The position numbers and the translations under genes are program-made. From Lyngbya sp. PCC 8106 (GTDB lineage Bacteria; Cyanobacteriota; Cyanobacteriia; Cyanobacteriales; Microcoleaceae): a stretch of 64,000 bases of DNA. Every line of letters begins with the position of its first letter. Within the stretch, counting starts at the first letter, position 1. The notes under the pieces were generated by a model. That model did not search any database. It was not told the DNA's origin and worked only from the letters and a program-made list of their open reading frames with translations. Positions 53,914 through 62,971 of this stretch are shown here, one piece after another. Location of the stretch: contig NZ_AAVU01000024.1 of the NCBI RefSeq assembly GCF_000169095.1, positions 33,264 to 97,263 on the forward strand, written 5' to 3'.

Positions 53914-54840
53914 ATGGTTATTGATAATCGTCCAAAAATTCGCAAAGTTCTCATTCTCACTCTAGTGCTGAATATCGTTGTTATGGCGATTAAAGCCACT
54001 TTAGGGTTACTGACTGGCTCTCTAAGTTTACTGGCTGATGCGCTACATAGTGTAACAGATGGAGCCAATAATATTATTGGTTTAGTTGCCAATCAATTTG
54101 CTTCTCCCGAACCTGATCGCGAATATCCCTATGGACATCAAAAATTTGATGCTTTGGGTGCATTGGCGGTGACGGTTTTTCTATCTATTGCTAGTTTTGA
54201 AATACTCAGTAGTGCAATTCAACGCATTTTTGTGGGTGGAGATGCGATCAATATTGATTCGGGTGCGCTCTGGATTTTGTTAATTGTATTAGGAATTAAC
54301 ATTTTTGTCGCCTACTATGAACGTTATATGGGTCAAAAACTTGGGAGTTCGTTCTTGGTTGCCGATGCCCAACATACTATGAGTGATATTTGGACTACTT
54401 TAATGGTAATTGGTGGATTAATTGGTGTGTGGCTCGGCCGAAAATGGAATGTTCCTCAATTAGAAGCTTTAGATGTAGTAATGGCGTTTCCCGTTGCAGT
54501 TTTAGTGTTTCATAGTGCCTGGGAAATTCTCAAAGAAAATTTGCCTTGGTTAACAGATCGGATGGCAATTCCACCTGAAAAAATTCGAGCATTAGCGATG
54601 AGAGTTCCGGGTGTTATTAATTGCCATGATATTGCCTCTCGTGGAGTTGTCGGTCGGCAGATTTTTATTGAAATGCACATGATTGTTGAAGCGGATGATG
54701 TCAAATCTGCTCACAATATTACTGAACAAGTAGAAGCTCAACTCGAAAAACATTTTAGTCCGGTTAGAACTGTAATTCATGTAGAACCACTCAGTTATAA
54801 ATCTGATCGCATTACCTACGAGGGAGATTTAGAAGAATAG
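53914..54840 (+). CDS. Cation diffusion facilitator (CDF) transporter
   Basis: A 308-aa inner-membrane metal/H+ antiporter exporting divalent cations from the cytoplasm. Six transmembrane helices lie in residues 10-205. The metal site is H45-x3-D49 in LADALHSVTDGANNI (TM2) and H154-x3-D158 in VADAQHTMSDIW (TM5). An HxxxD pair in both helices is most often linked to zinc. PYGHQKFDALGALAV is the conserved cytoplasmic loop. The C-terminal cytoplasmic domain (about 210-300) has the ferredoxin-like pattern with IFIEMHMIVEADDV and AHNITEQVEAQL. Metal specificity is inferred. Confidence 0.9.
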   Translation: MVIDNRPKIRKVLILTLVLNIVVMAIKATLGLLTGSLSLLADALHSVTDGANNIIGLVANQFASPEPDREYPYGHQKFDALGALAVTVFLSIASFEILSSAIQRIFVGGDAINIDSGALWILLIVLGINIFVAYYERYMGQKLGSSFLVADAQHTMSDIWTTLMVIGGLIGVWLGRKWNVPQLEALDVVMAFPVAVLVFHSAWEILKENLPWLTDRMAIPPEKIRALAMRVPGVINCHDIASRGVVGRQIFIEMHMIVEADDVKSAHNITEQVEAQLEKHFSPVRTVIHVEPLSYKSDRITYEGDLEE

Positions 54841-55088
54841 TTGAATTTTTAATCTTTGAGCAAAAATTGATTTGCTACTTCTCTAGCTCAAATACTAATC
54901 TGATCGTCCTGCTTGACAGAATTTATAAAGTTGACTGATAATTTTTAAGATTAATCTCCAGATTAACCCGTAATATAGGGACGGCGATCGCTCGTTCAAA
55001 GACCCCAGGTGCTGCTCTAAAAATAATTTTTGTTACACCAAAGCAATACACCTGAAAACTTCATTGAATAATTTTTGGTTAAACTCAG

Positions 55089-56132
55089 ATGAATAAACCA
55101 CAAATCACCCTTTTTAACCCCGTTTCTGTTATCGGATCTGCTTTACTATTCCTATCATCAGCGAACAATTCTGTTCAAGCAACAACCTTTACCGGAGAAC
55201 CAATATATTCAGAAGTTCGCCAATATTCTACTGTAATTGACGGCGATCCGACTGATATTTACTATCCCGTTGTTTCCGATCCCACTGTATCAACTCCAAT
55301 AGCCTTATTACTACAAGGGGCTTTGGTTGATAAAGCCGACTATAGTAATTATGCCAGTCTCGTGGCTCGTTATGGATTTACTGTCGTTGTTCCTAACAAT
55401 TTGAGGACGTTACAAGGGCCTGGAGGTGTGGAGTTAACAGGTCTGGCATCAGAACAGGGACAAGTTCCTGCGGTGTTGGATTTTATGACTATAGAAAACA
55501 ATAATCCCACATCACCAATAGCGGGTTTACTTGATACGAATTCTTTGGGTTTATTGGGGCATTCTTTCGGGGGGTTAGTCGGAATTGCTGCGCTTCAAGA
55601 CGAGTGTTTTGTTGGGATTTGTACGGAGAGTTATCGTTTCCCAGATGCTTTGAAAGCCGGAATTTTTTATGGGGCAGCTTTTAACCTCAGAGATTTAGGT
55701 TTTTCTGGTGTTCCTCCGATTGATAATCAGGCTCCGATAGGATTAATTTTGGGGACAAAAGATGGAGTAATTCGACCCGGTACAACGGTCGATACTTACA
55801 ACAAAATAATCAATTCACCGAAGCTTTTTATTGAACTAGAAGGGGCGAATCATTACGGAATTACCAATGAAAATAATCCGGTTCGAGCGGTTAACGAGCC
55901 AACTGTAGAACAGGAAATTGCAACGGAAACAATTGCTCGCTGGAGTGCGGCTTTTTTACGAGCTTATGTTGTCAACGATCAAGATGCTTTAGAATACATA
56001 AATACTGTAGGCGATGAACTCGATGATAATGTCACGGTTACAACTGCTGAAAAGATTCCCGAACCGTCTTATTTTACAGGTTTATTTGCGGTATCACTGC
56101 TGACGTTGGGTCGGCGTTTTATCAAAGGGTGA
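55089..56132 (+). CDS. Exported alpha/beta hydrolase with a PEP-CTERM sorting tail
   Basis: A 347-aa secreted serine hydrolase. N-terminal signal peptide (residues 1-32, ending SVQA/TTF). The hydrolase core has the oxyanion region LLLQGALVDKADYSNYASLV, the nucleophile in LLGHSFGGLVG and a His in ELEGANHYGITNE. It ends in KIPEPSYFTGLFAVSLLTLG plus RRFIKG, a PEP-CTERM signal: Pro-Glu-Pro, hydrophobic helix, arginines. The enzyme would therefore be processed by exosortase and held at the cell surface. The overall pattern is like chlorophyllase/PAF-acetylhydrolase-type esterases; the substrate is unknown. Confidence 0.82.
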   Translation: MNKPQITLFNPVSVIGSALLFLSSANNSVQATTFTGEPIYSEVRQYSTVIDGDPTDIYYPVVSDPTVSTPIALLLQGALVDKADYSNYASLVARYGFTVVVPNNLRTLQGPGGVELTGLASEQGQVPAVLDFMTIENNNPTSPIAGLLDTNSLGLLGHSFGGLVGIAALQDECFVGICTESYRFPDALKAGIFYGAAFNLRDLGFSGVPPIDNQAPIGLILGTKDGVIRPGTTVDTYNKIINSPKLFIELEGANHYGITNENNPVRAVNEPTVEQEIATETIARWSAAFLRAYVVNDQDALEYINTVGDELDDNVTVTTAEKIPEPSYFTGLFAVSLLTLGRRFIKG

Positions 56133-56325
56133 CACTAAAAATAAATGATCTGATGTTTAATTAATTTTGTTGATGGGGGTGGGACAGGTTTTACAATAAA
56201 CATAGATTTATTCATCTCACCAACAACCTGAGTGAACCCGCCCTTCTTTACAGTCAATTTTTTGAAAATCTCGCTAAAATCTCAATAGATCTCAAACCGT
56301 TCTATCTTATCTATCAAAAATCAGA

Positions 56326-57030
56326 ATGCCATTACCAACTGTCATTTTACCGGGTTTTTTTGCGGGTGCTGAAGATTACTATCTCTTAGCACAATATCTC
56401 AACCAACAAGGAATTCCAACGGTTGTAGTTCCCCTGCGAAAACGAGATTGGTTTCAGACCATTGGCGGACGTTCGATGGTGCCAATTTTGCAGAAAATTA
56501 ATGCAACGGTTCAACAGGTTTTAGATAAATATTCACTTCCTCAAATTAATCTCGTCGGACATTCTGCGGGAGGATGGATCGCCAGAATTTTTATCGGTGA
56601 AAAACCCTATATTGTGCATGGAGATGTCACAGAAGAAACGATGGGTTTGTGGAATATGTACCCGGTTGTTAATACTTTAATAACACTGGGAACACCTCAC
56701 ATTAGTCAAGAACGATGGACGAAAAAAAATCTAGATTTTGTTAAAGATAACTATCCAGGTGCTTTTTATTCTCAGGTTCGTTATGTTTGTATTGCAGGTA
56801 AAGCGGTTTATGGGAAACGAACCTTTAAAACTTGGCTTCCTTACAATAGTTATCAACTTACGATTGGTCAAGGAGAAACCTGGGGAGATGGCATTACACC
56901 TGTAGAAGCGGCACATTTAGAAGGGGCTGAAAATGTAACTTTAGAGGGGGTTTGGCATTCTCCGCGATCGCCTGGAAAATGGTACGGTTCACCTGATATT
57001 ATTGACACTTGGTTAGATTATTTAATCTAG
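56326..57030 (+). CDS. Alpha/beta hydrolase, lipase-like
   Basis: A 234-aa cytoplasmic hydrolase. It starts directly with TVILPGFFAGAEDYYLLAQYLNQQG, has the nucleophile elbow in INLVGHSAGGWIARIF (Ser near residue 83), an Asp in TWGDGITPVEAA and a His in EGVWHSPRSPGKWYG near the C terminus, completing a triad. A close cyanobacterial/plant lipase-like family has the same GHSAGGW and TLGTPH (here ITLGTPHISQ). It has no signal peptide, unlike the hydrolase encoded just upstream, from which it differs in family. Confidence 0.85.
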   Translation: MPLPTVILPGFFAGAEDYYLLAQYLNQQGIPTVVVPLRKRDWFQTIGGRSMVPILQKINATVQQVLDKYSLPQINLVGHSAGGWIARIFIGEKPYIVHGDVTEETMGLWNMYPVVNTLITLGTPHISQERWTKKNLDFVKDNYPGAFYSQVRYVCIAGKAVYGKRTFKTWLPYNSYQLTIGQGETWGDGITPVEAAHLEGAENVTLEGVWHSPRSPGKWYGSPDIIDTWLDYLI

Positions 57031-57097
57031 CATTAATTCTATCACATTTTTTTGATTTTTGCTTAGTTTTATTAATTAATTTTAGGATATTAAGTCG

Positions 57098-58372
57098 ATG
57101 ACTATTGATATGGATTCTCTCAATTATTCTGAAAAAGCTACGGTTGAACAAAAATTTCATTTAATTCTTTTATGTGGTCGATTATTATTACAAAATAGTG
57201 TAGCAACAGGTCGAGTTTATCAAGCCGTTTATCAACTTGCTGATGTTTTTAACTGGCAGGTTCGTCTATTTGTAGACTACAAAGTTTTAACCTTAACAGC
57301 CCAAGTCGGAAATCGTTTTATTTCTCGCTTTAGCCGCAATGTTCAAGCGATGAATATTAACATGGCTGTCATTACTCATGTGTATCGAGTTATTGATGCC
57401 ATTAAAAAAGAACAAATTACACCTGAAGAAGCCGTTCAAGAACTTGAAAGAATTGATGCAGGTTTGCCTCATTATAACCATTGGTTACTGATTTTAATGT
57501 TGGGGATAACTTCGGGAAGTTTAGCTAAACTTTTTGGGGCAGACTGGCAAACATTTATGATTGTTTTTATTGCAACTGCACTGGGAGTTGTATTGCGTCA
57601 ACAGTTAGTAAAACGCAAACTAAATCCTTTTTTAATTTCCTTTTTAGCGGCATTTTTGGGTGGATGTATTGGCGGTATTGCGGTGCGTTTGGGTTGGAGT
57701 TCAACGCCGGAACTCTGTTTAATTGTACCGTCGTTGATGTTAGTACCTGGTGTTCATTTAATTAATGCTATATTAGATTTGTTGGAAAATCATATTACGA
57801 TTGGCATCGCCCGTTTGGGCTTAAGTTTTGTTACTCTGAGTTCAATTGCATTTGGGTTATTACTCGCTGCAAGTGCAACAGAAACATTGATTTCTGCCAG
57901 TAGTAAAAGCGTTCGTTTACCCCTCGCTGAAGATATGTTTTTTGCGGGGTTAGTTGCTATGGGTTTTGCACTGGCTTTCAACGTTCCTCAGAAAATGTTA
58001 GCCGCTTGTGTGTTGTGTGGAATGGTGGGTCATGGAATGAGAGAAATCTGTTTAAATTTAGATTTAGGAATAGTTTGGGGAAATTTAATTGCCTCAAGTT
58101 TAGTCGGTGTGATGACGGTTTATTTTTCTCGACGCTATCAAGCCCCTTCTGCTGCGATCGCATTTGGGGCGGTTGTGGGAATGATTCCAGGCGTGTTTAT
58201 TTTTCGTGCAATTAGCGGTTTAACTCAGATTTTAGCGTTAGGAACTGCCACTGAATTGTCATTGTTAGTTAATACTGTTATTGCAGCCACAAAAGCAGTA
58301 TTAATGACTTTAGCAATTCCTGTGGGTTTAGCAATTCCTCGATTATTATTTTTTAAATTTGAGTTAAAATAA
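57098..58372 (+). CDS. Threonine/serine exporter family protein (ThrE-like)
   Basis: A 424-aa membrane protein with the two ThrE parts fused. The N-terminal DUF1212-type domain (residues 20-260) has the short soluble head FHLILLCGRLLLQNSVATGRV and five helices; the second hydrophobic domain (about 275-420) has five more, with PSAAIAFGAVVGMIPGVFIF. ThrE of Corynebacterium exports threonine and serine using the proton gradient; substrate here is unverified. The gene follows the lipase-like gene by about 70 bases and could be in its transcript. Confidence 0.85.
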   Translation: MTIDMDSLNYSEKATVEQKFHLILLCGRLLLQNSVATGRVYQAVYQLADVFNWQVRLFVDYKVLTLTAQVGNRFISRFSRNVQAMNINMAVITHVYRVIDAIKKEQITPEEAVQELERIDAGLPHYNHWLLILMLGITSGSLAKLFGADWQTFMIVFIATALGVVLRQQLVKRKLNPFLISFLAAFLGGCIGGIAVRLGWSSTPELCLIVPSLMLVPGVHLINAILDLLENHITIGIARLGLSFVTLSSIAFGLLLAASATETLISASSKSVRLPLAEDMFFAGLVAMGFALAFNVPQKMLAACVLCGMVGHGMREICLNLDLGIVWGNLIASSLVGVMTVYFSRRYQAPSAAIAFGAVVGMIPGVFIFRAISGLTQILALGTATELSLLVNTVIAATKAVLMTLAIPVGLAIPRLLFFKFELK

Positions 58373-58392
58373 AGGATAACAATTAGAGCCAA

Positions 58393-58896
58393 TCAGGGTT
58401 CACAATTCTTAAAAACAGCATCAAAGATGGAACGAGAAACTCGGAAGTTGATTCGCCGCAGTCTGTCGTAAAGTTCATCAACGTTATCTATTGTAATTTT
58501 ACCTTCTTGACTCAGCTTTTTAATCAAAGCTAAAGTTCCTTTTACATTTAACCCCAAATTTACAGCCCTTCTTCGAGCCGCCCGATCATCTAAAATAATT
58601 AAATCAGCTTGTAGTTCAGTTGCTAATGAAATCGCCTCGGATTCTCCCCGTCCCAAATTGAGATTTAAACGGTTAACCAAGGTGAATAAACGAGTCGAAA
58701 CAACCCGCAGCTTTCCCGCTTCTATAAAAGGTAAAATTCCCTGTCTGACTTCATCACTTTTTGCCTCAATTTCCTCAACAACTCCCGAGGGAATATAAAA
58801 CTCATCATTACGGATTAAAAATAAGTCGAGTAATTGTAACTTGACGAGAAAAATAATCGGAGATGAGTTGATGACAATTTTCACGATTTCTACCAA
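58393..58896 (-). CDS. DUF3368/PIN-like putative toxin
   Basis: A 167-aa PIN-fold protein, probably the RNase toxin of a type II pair. VINSSPIIFLVKLQLLDLF is the family start (Asn in place of the first catalytic Asp, as in many DUF3368 members). The acidic residues are in VVEEIEAK, LGRGESEAISLA and ADLIILDDRAARRRA. A C-terminal helical region follows. It overlaps the end of the antitoxin gene by 7 bases, the usual arrangement with the antitoxin first. Confidence 0.8.
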   Translation of the reverse strand: MVEIVKIVINSSPIIFLVKLQLLDLFLIRNDEFYIPSGVVEEIEAKSDEVRQGILPFIEAGKLRVVSTRLFTLVNRLNLNLGRGESEAISLATELQADLIILDDRAARRRAVNLGLNVKGTLALIKKLSQEGKITIDNVDELYDRLRRINFRVSRSIFDAVFKNCEP

Positions 58897-59129
58897 ATGC
58901 TTTCTTGTTCAATATCTTCTTGAGTCAAATAGGAAAACTCAATTCCTAACAAATCTAAAGTTTGTAACAAGCCATCCTCATCAAGATTCATCATTTCTGC
59001 GGCTTTCCTCAAGCTAATAATCTTCGCTGTTAAAGCTCCCAAAACAAACAAAAATATTTCTTTTTGTTCGGGTTCGCTGAAAATCGGTAAAGAGGTTACG
59101 ATTTCTTGTAAACTGCTTGTCGAATTCAT
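58890..59129 (-). CDS. UPF0175-like antitoxin
   Basis: A 79-aa protein with a helix-turn-helix-like centre (LTAKIISLRKAAEMMNLDEDGLLQTLDLLGI) and an acidic end (SYLTQEDIEQESIW). UPF0175 proteins with this pattern are partners of DUF3368 toxins. It is upstream of the PIN gene with a 7-base overlap, so the two are translationally coupled. It probably binds the toxin and its own promoter. Confidence 0.72.
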   Translation of the reverse strand: MNSTSSLQEIVTSLPIFSEPEQKEIFLFVLGALTAKIISLRKAAEMMNLDEDGLLQTLDLLGIEFSYLTQEDIEQESIW

Positions 59130-59284
59130 GGGGATAATCTCCTAATAAAATTCGTCTTGCTTTTGAATCTTTAGTTTGATTTATATTATATCAATAAATT
59201 GCTCAAGCGGTTGTTTTAACATTCGGTTATTATTTTTTCGGTTTGAGTTAAAATAAATATAGAACAATTAGATAGGTTTAAAAA

Positions 59285-59929
59285 ATGACGGTAACAACTC
59301 CTATTGTTAAACCCATTAGTCAAATGCACTTTTCCCCCGGAAGTGTGATCACAATTCCTAACGTCAATTGGCAGGAATTTGAAGCGATTTTACAAGAACT
59401 CGGAGAAAAACGATCTTCGAGAGTCGTTTACAGTCACAACACTTTAGAAATTATGGTTCCCTTACCCGAACACGAAAAACCTACAGAAATTATTTCCGAT
59501 ATTGTCAAAATGGTGTTAAAATCCCTCGGTAAACGATATGAATCTTTTCGTTCAACGACGTTTAAAAAAGAAGGAATAGCCGGAGTTGAAGCCGATGCCA
59601 GTTTTTATATCCAAAACTATCAACAAATGATTAACTGTCGGCGACTCAAACCGAACGATCCACCCCCAGATTTAGCAATAGAAGTTGATGTCACTTCTCA
59701 AACAACGTTAGCCGCCTACGAAGCCCTAGAAGTTCCAGAACTCTGGATTTATAGTCAGGGAAAGTTGAACATTTATCTATTTCAAAATAGTCAATATATT
59801 CAATCTGAAACTAGCCCTAATTTTCCAAATATCAACATTCCTGAAATTATTACAACTGCGGTAGAACGTTCTTGGCAAGTTGGCAGTTTTCAAGCGTTAG
59901 AAGAAGTCGAAGCGATAATTTCTCGATAA
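59285..59929 (+). CDS. Uma2 family (DUF820) putative endonuclease
   Basis: A 214-aa protein of the Uma2 family, very abundant in cyanobacteria, with a PD-(D/E)xK nuclease fold. The motif elements are the Glu in LEIMVPLPEHEKPTEIISDIV, the Asp in GVEADASFYIQN, and PPDLAIEVDVTSQT (D...E-x-D), followed by the helix ALEVPELWIYSQGKL. Its biological role is not established. It stands alone, divergent from the toxin-antitoxin pair. Confidence 0.85.
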   Translation: MTVTTPIVKPISQMHFSPGSVITIPNVNWQEFEAILQELGEKRSSRVVYSHNTLEIMVPLPEHEKPTEIISDIVKMVLKSLGKRYESFRSTTFKKEGIAGVEADASFYIQNYQQMINCRRLKPNDPPPDLAIEVDVTSQTTLAAYEALEVPELWIYSQGKLNIYLFQNSQYIQSETSPNFPNINIPEIITTAVERSWQVGSFQALEEVEAIISR

Positions 59930-59940
59930 TTTTGATAACA

Positions 59941-60945
59941 TTAGACTTGAACTAAAGCAAATTTATCCACCTTAACCAAGCTAAAAAGTTCGCCTATCTC
60001 CAGATGTTTGTTAACGATATCGTTCAAGTTTTCTGATACAAGAATATCGGCAGGAACCGACAACGTTAAGCCAATTTTTAACTCAAACTCAACAATCTTA
60101 GAAATACTCGGTGATTTGTATTGTTTCCCTAAATAATTTTTGGCGGAGGGTTGAACATCGATTTCTTTAATACTCCAAATCATTAACTTAATTTCGGAAT
60201 GTTTCATTTGAATACAAAGGTATTTCGCCAACTCTCGTTTTATACTATTCGGTGCAATATCCAGATGAGGATGCCAGTCATACCAACCCGTTACTGTTAT
60301 TTGTACGTTAATGTTTTCAAGTTTGGGTAACGGTTTAACCTGCGCTTTCAGTTGTTGTAATTCTTCTTCAATTTCTAACTCTCTAAATTTCTGTTCCAAA
60401 GCCAGATCGGGATTAATTAACTCCGCAACTTCTAGCAACGCTTCCGTATAAAAAAACGAATCCATATAAGCATCGTTTATCCGTTCTTCCATGCGGGAAA
60501 AAGCTTGCATAGGCGTTTCTGCTGGCATCACTTTATCAACTTTTTCAATCATTTTAAAAGCACCGTAAACCCCCAACCCAACAACGCCCCCCGCCAACCC
60601 CATTGTTGCACCGCCAATACTCACCGCAGTTCCCGCAACTCCTAACCCCATTCCGCCAAAAATACCAAACATTCCGGCACCAATTGTTGCACCTGTAGCG
60701 ATGGGAAAAATGGCAACAGGATCGTTATTTTTGAGTGCTTCTGTTGCACCATAAACCGCAAAACCAACTACCGAACCTGCAACCGCAACGGGAAACGCAC
60801 CAACCGCAACGCCCCCAAATGATCCGACTAAACCCATATTACCAATTGTCGCGGATAAACCGACTCCCGCTAGGGTTCCAGTGGCGGGATACATGAGGTC
60901 TAAATTGGTGTTTTGAGCGTAATTTTGTTGAAAGGAGTAGTTCAT
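59941..60945 (-). CDS. Uncharacterised Gly-rich membrane protein
   Basis: A 334-aa protein I do not recognise. Residues 20-135 are a series of Gly/Ala/Val-rich hydrophobic stretches with glycine-zipper spacing (AGVGLSATIGNMGLVGSFGG, GATIGAGMFGIFGGMGLGVA, IGGATMGLAGGVVGLGVYGA), likely three or four close-packed membrane helices. From about 150 on it is soluble: a charged helix (EERINDAYMDSF, EQKFRELEIEEELQQLKAQV) and an alpha/beta domain rich in Ile/Lys to the C terminus. It follows the gene at 61054 on the same strand by 108 bases. Glycine-zipper helices occur in pore-forming and channel proteins, but no function is assigned. Confidence 0.6.
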   Translation of the reverse strand: MNYSFQQNYAQNTNLDLMYPATGTLAGVGLSATIGNMGLVGSFGGVAVGAFPVAVAGSVVGFAVYGATEALKNNDPVAIFPIATGATIGAGMFGIFGGMGLGVAGTAVSIGGATMGLAGGVVGLGVYGAFKMIEKVDKVMPAETPMQAFSRMEERINDAYMDSFFYTEALLEVAELINPDLALEQKFRELEIEEELQQLKAQVKPLPKLENINVQITVTGWYDWHPHLDIAPNSIKRELAKYLCIQMKHSEIKLMIWSIKEIDVQPSAKNYLGKQYKSPSISKIVEFELKIGLTLSVPADILVSENLNDIVNKHLEIGELFSLVKVDKFALVQV

Positions 60946-61053
60946 CTTTTTGGGTTTTTTGTTAATTCAAATAGAGGGGGTAACGAAAGCGATCGCACTT
61001 TATAGGGATAGATAAAAAATGTGATCGCTATTTTTAATAAATTCAATTTCAAC

Positions 61054-62625
61054 TTAAGGTGTTGATTGCACAGCTTCAAGTTGTTTGGTGATAGCTGCAT
61101 AGTTATTTTTGTAGTTTTCCATTTTTTCTTCAGCTTGTGATTTTACAAAAGTACCTTGAGGAACTCCTTGTAACAAGCTGATAGATTGCTGTAGTTTTGA
61201 TTGTGCAGCTTGCCAAACTTCTTCGGGATGAGGAGGATTTTGAACTAAAACGGCAGCTTCCCAAGCCAGTTTTTGGGCTTCTTCTAAATTCTTTGCAGCC
61301 TTTTGTTCTGTTAATAATCGATTATTGATAGCAGTATAGTTAGTTCGGTAGCTTGCTAATTTATCTTGAGCTTGAACCGCTATTGAAGAACTTTCTGGAA
61401 TGGCTTCTAATAAGTTAATTGCTTCTTGCCATTTGTTAACTGCTTGCTGCCAAACTTCTAAAGGATGAGGTGCATTTTGAACCATCACAGCAGCTTCCAT
61501 TGCTAATTTTTGAGATTTTTCAAAGTTAGCAGTATCTTGAGTTTGTGTATTCACTGAAGCCACAGCAGGTTGAGTTGTAATCAAACTTGCTTCTACAGTT
61601 TCTATAGGTGAAGTATTCGTTTTTGATTGTTGTTGAAGTTGAGGAAATTTATCTCCCATTTTCCAACTCACAACGCTTAGTATCGCTGCAATGATAGTTA
61701 AAAAAAATAGAGAAGGCTTCAAGAGAAAAACAGTATTGTTTTGGGCGAGTAAGGTCTGATTTAAAGATTGTTGTGTTTCTTCTTTCCCTTGATGAATGGA
61801 TTGCTCGGCTTGGCTTCTCAGCTTATTCGCTTGTACAACTAAATTATCAGTTTTTTCCTTGAGATCTTCGCATTTTTCCAAAATGGTTTCTCTAGTAATA
61901 ATCTGATTGTCATAGGAAATAATTAATCCATTTTCTTCATCAATCCACTTAATGATGAATCCAGCTTTACCACAGTAATCAATTAGTGCTTTTATACGTT
62001 CAATAAATCCAAGACCTCGCTCGAAGTTGTGAATAATACTATCTAACTCGGGTTGAATCTGCTGAAGCTGAGATTGAGCGGACTTAATGGACTCAATTTG
62101 CTTTTTCAAAGCTCTCTTTTCACCAAACTCTAGATGAATCCTCAAGCTCTTATCAATTTTTCCTACCTGTTCAACTATACCTGGATGTTTGCTTTTTTGT
62201 TTTAAATAAGCTATACATTCATTATTCTGTAAAATTTCATTTGCCCATTCTTGAAGAATTTGACACCAATCTATTAGTTCTTTAACAGTTGCTAACCAAT
62301 CAGCTAATGTCTCTTCCTGCTCTGGAACAAATAACTTTTCTGCTAAAAAACCACTTCCTGCTGAAAGGGCTGTTTGTACTAGGAATCCTCCAGGAACAAA
62401 AACACTTGCTACAGATCCAATAGTAGGTAATATCCCTATAAATCCTTTATTAAACTTTTCATCATTTATAGCTATTTCTAAGCGATCATAAATTGTGATT
62501 AATTTCTTTTCAATCTGTTGTAGTCTAGTGATTTCATGTTTTATTGTAGATGCGTCACCAATAGTTAACTGTGCATTTTCAGCAAGTTCAGGTAATGTAC
62601 TGAGAAGTTCTTCTAGATCATCCAT
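61054..62625 (-). CDS. Coiled-coil membrane protein with two 70-residue helical repeats
   Basis: A 523-aa protein of unknown function. Order: N-terminal coiled coil (25-58), a Gly-rich hydrophobic stretch GILPTIGSVASVFVPGGFLV (63-83), a long helical region (105-290), one transmembrane helix (303-321), a Ser/Thr/Gln linker, then two tandem repeats (about 369-437 and 447-516). Each repeat reads A-x-EAAV-x-VQN-x-PHP-x-EVWQ, then KWQEAI-x-LL, P-x-x-S, YR-x-NY-x-AI. Repeats of this VQNPPHP-EVW type occur at the C termini of many cyanobacterial proteins, and look TPR-like. The N-terminal part resembles membrane-shaping or effector scaffolds only in a general way. Confidence 0.65.
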   Translation of the reverse strand: MDDLEELLSTLPELAENAQLTIGDASTIKHEITRLQQIEKKLITIYDRLEIAINDEKFNKGFIGILPTIGSVASVFVPGGFLVQTALSAGSGFLAEKLFVPEQEETLADWLATVKELIDWCQILQEWANEILQNNECIAYLKQKSKHPGIVEQVGKIDKSLRIHLEFGEKRALKKQIESIKSAQSQLQQIQPELDSIIHNFERGLGFIERIKALIDYCGKAGFIIKWIDEENGLIISYDNQIITRETILEKCEDLKEKTDNLVVQANKLRSQAEQSIHQGKEETQQSLNQTLLAQNNTVFLLKPSLFFLTIIAAILSVVSWKMGDKFPQLQQQSKTNTSPIETVEASLITTQPAVASVNTQTQDTANFEKSQKLAMEAAVMVQNAPHPLEVWQQAVNKWQEAINLLEAIPESSSIAVQAQDKLASYRTNYTAINNRLLTEQKAAKNLEEAQKLAWEAAVLVQNPPHPEEVWQAAQSKLQQSISLLQGVPQGTFVKSQAEEKMENYKNNYAAITKQLEAVQSTP

Positions 62626-62971
62626 GATGAGAGTACCTCAAAATATAATAAGTTGTCACTGACTCGGGTTGACCCTCAAGGAAGCCAGTGATAAGTTCTA
62701 TATGCAAATCTACAACAGAAACCCCCTTAAAAGCATCCGTAGGACTACGGAACTTTAAGCAGCTAATCAAAGCTTGTCTAAATATTCAAGACCGTATTTC
62801 TACTGAATGAATCAAAAAAAATAGAGGTTTAATGCTCGTAAGACTCACAAAATTGTTGCTGTGGCGGGGTCATCACTGGAGATCATCCCCATTACTTTTT
62901 TGGTTTTCGTTCAACAGAGAATGTAAAGGTTAATTACAATAGAGAATATAGTATCTTGATCAAAAAATCTG
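62626..62971. other. Intergenic region between divergent genes
   Basis: About 345 bases between the coiled-coil gene (leftward) and the MBL-fold gene (rightward). I see no ORF with a good start, no RNA gene and no clear terminator; it should carry both promoters. Confidence 0.4.

Noticed and set aside
58393..59129. Toxin-antitoxin pair as a new system
   Set aside because: The UPF0175-like/DUF3368 arrangement is already a known type II pairing; the Asn in the first PIN motif is common in DUF3368.
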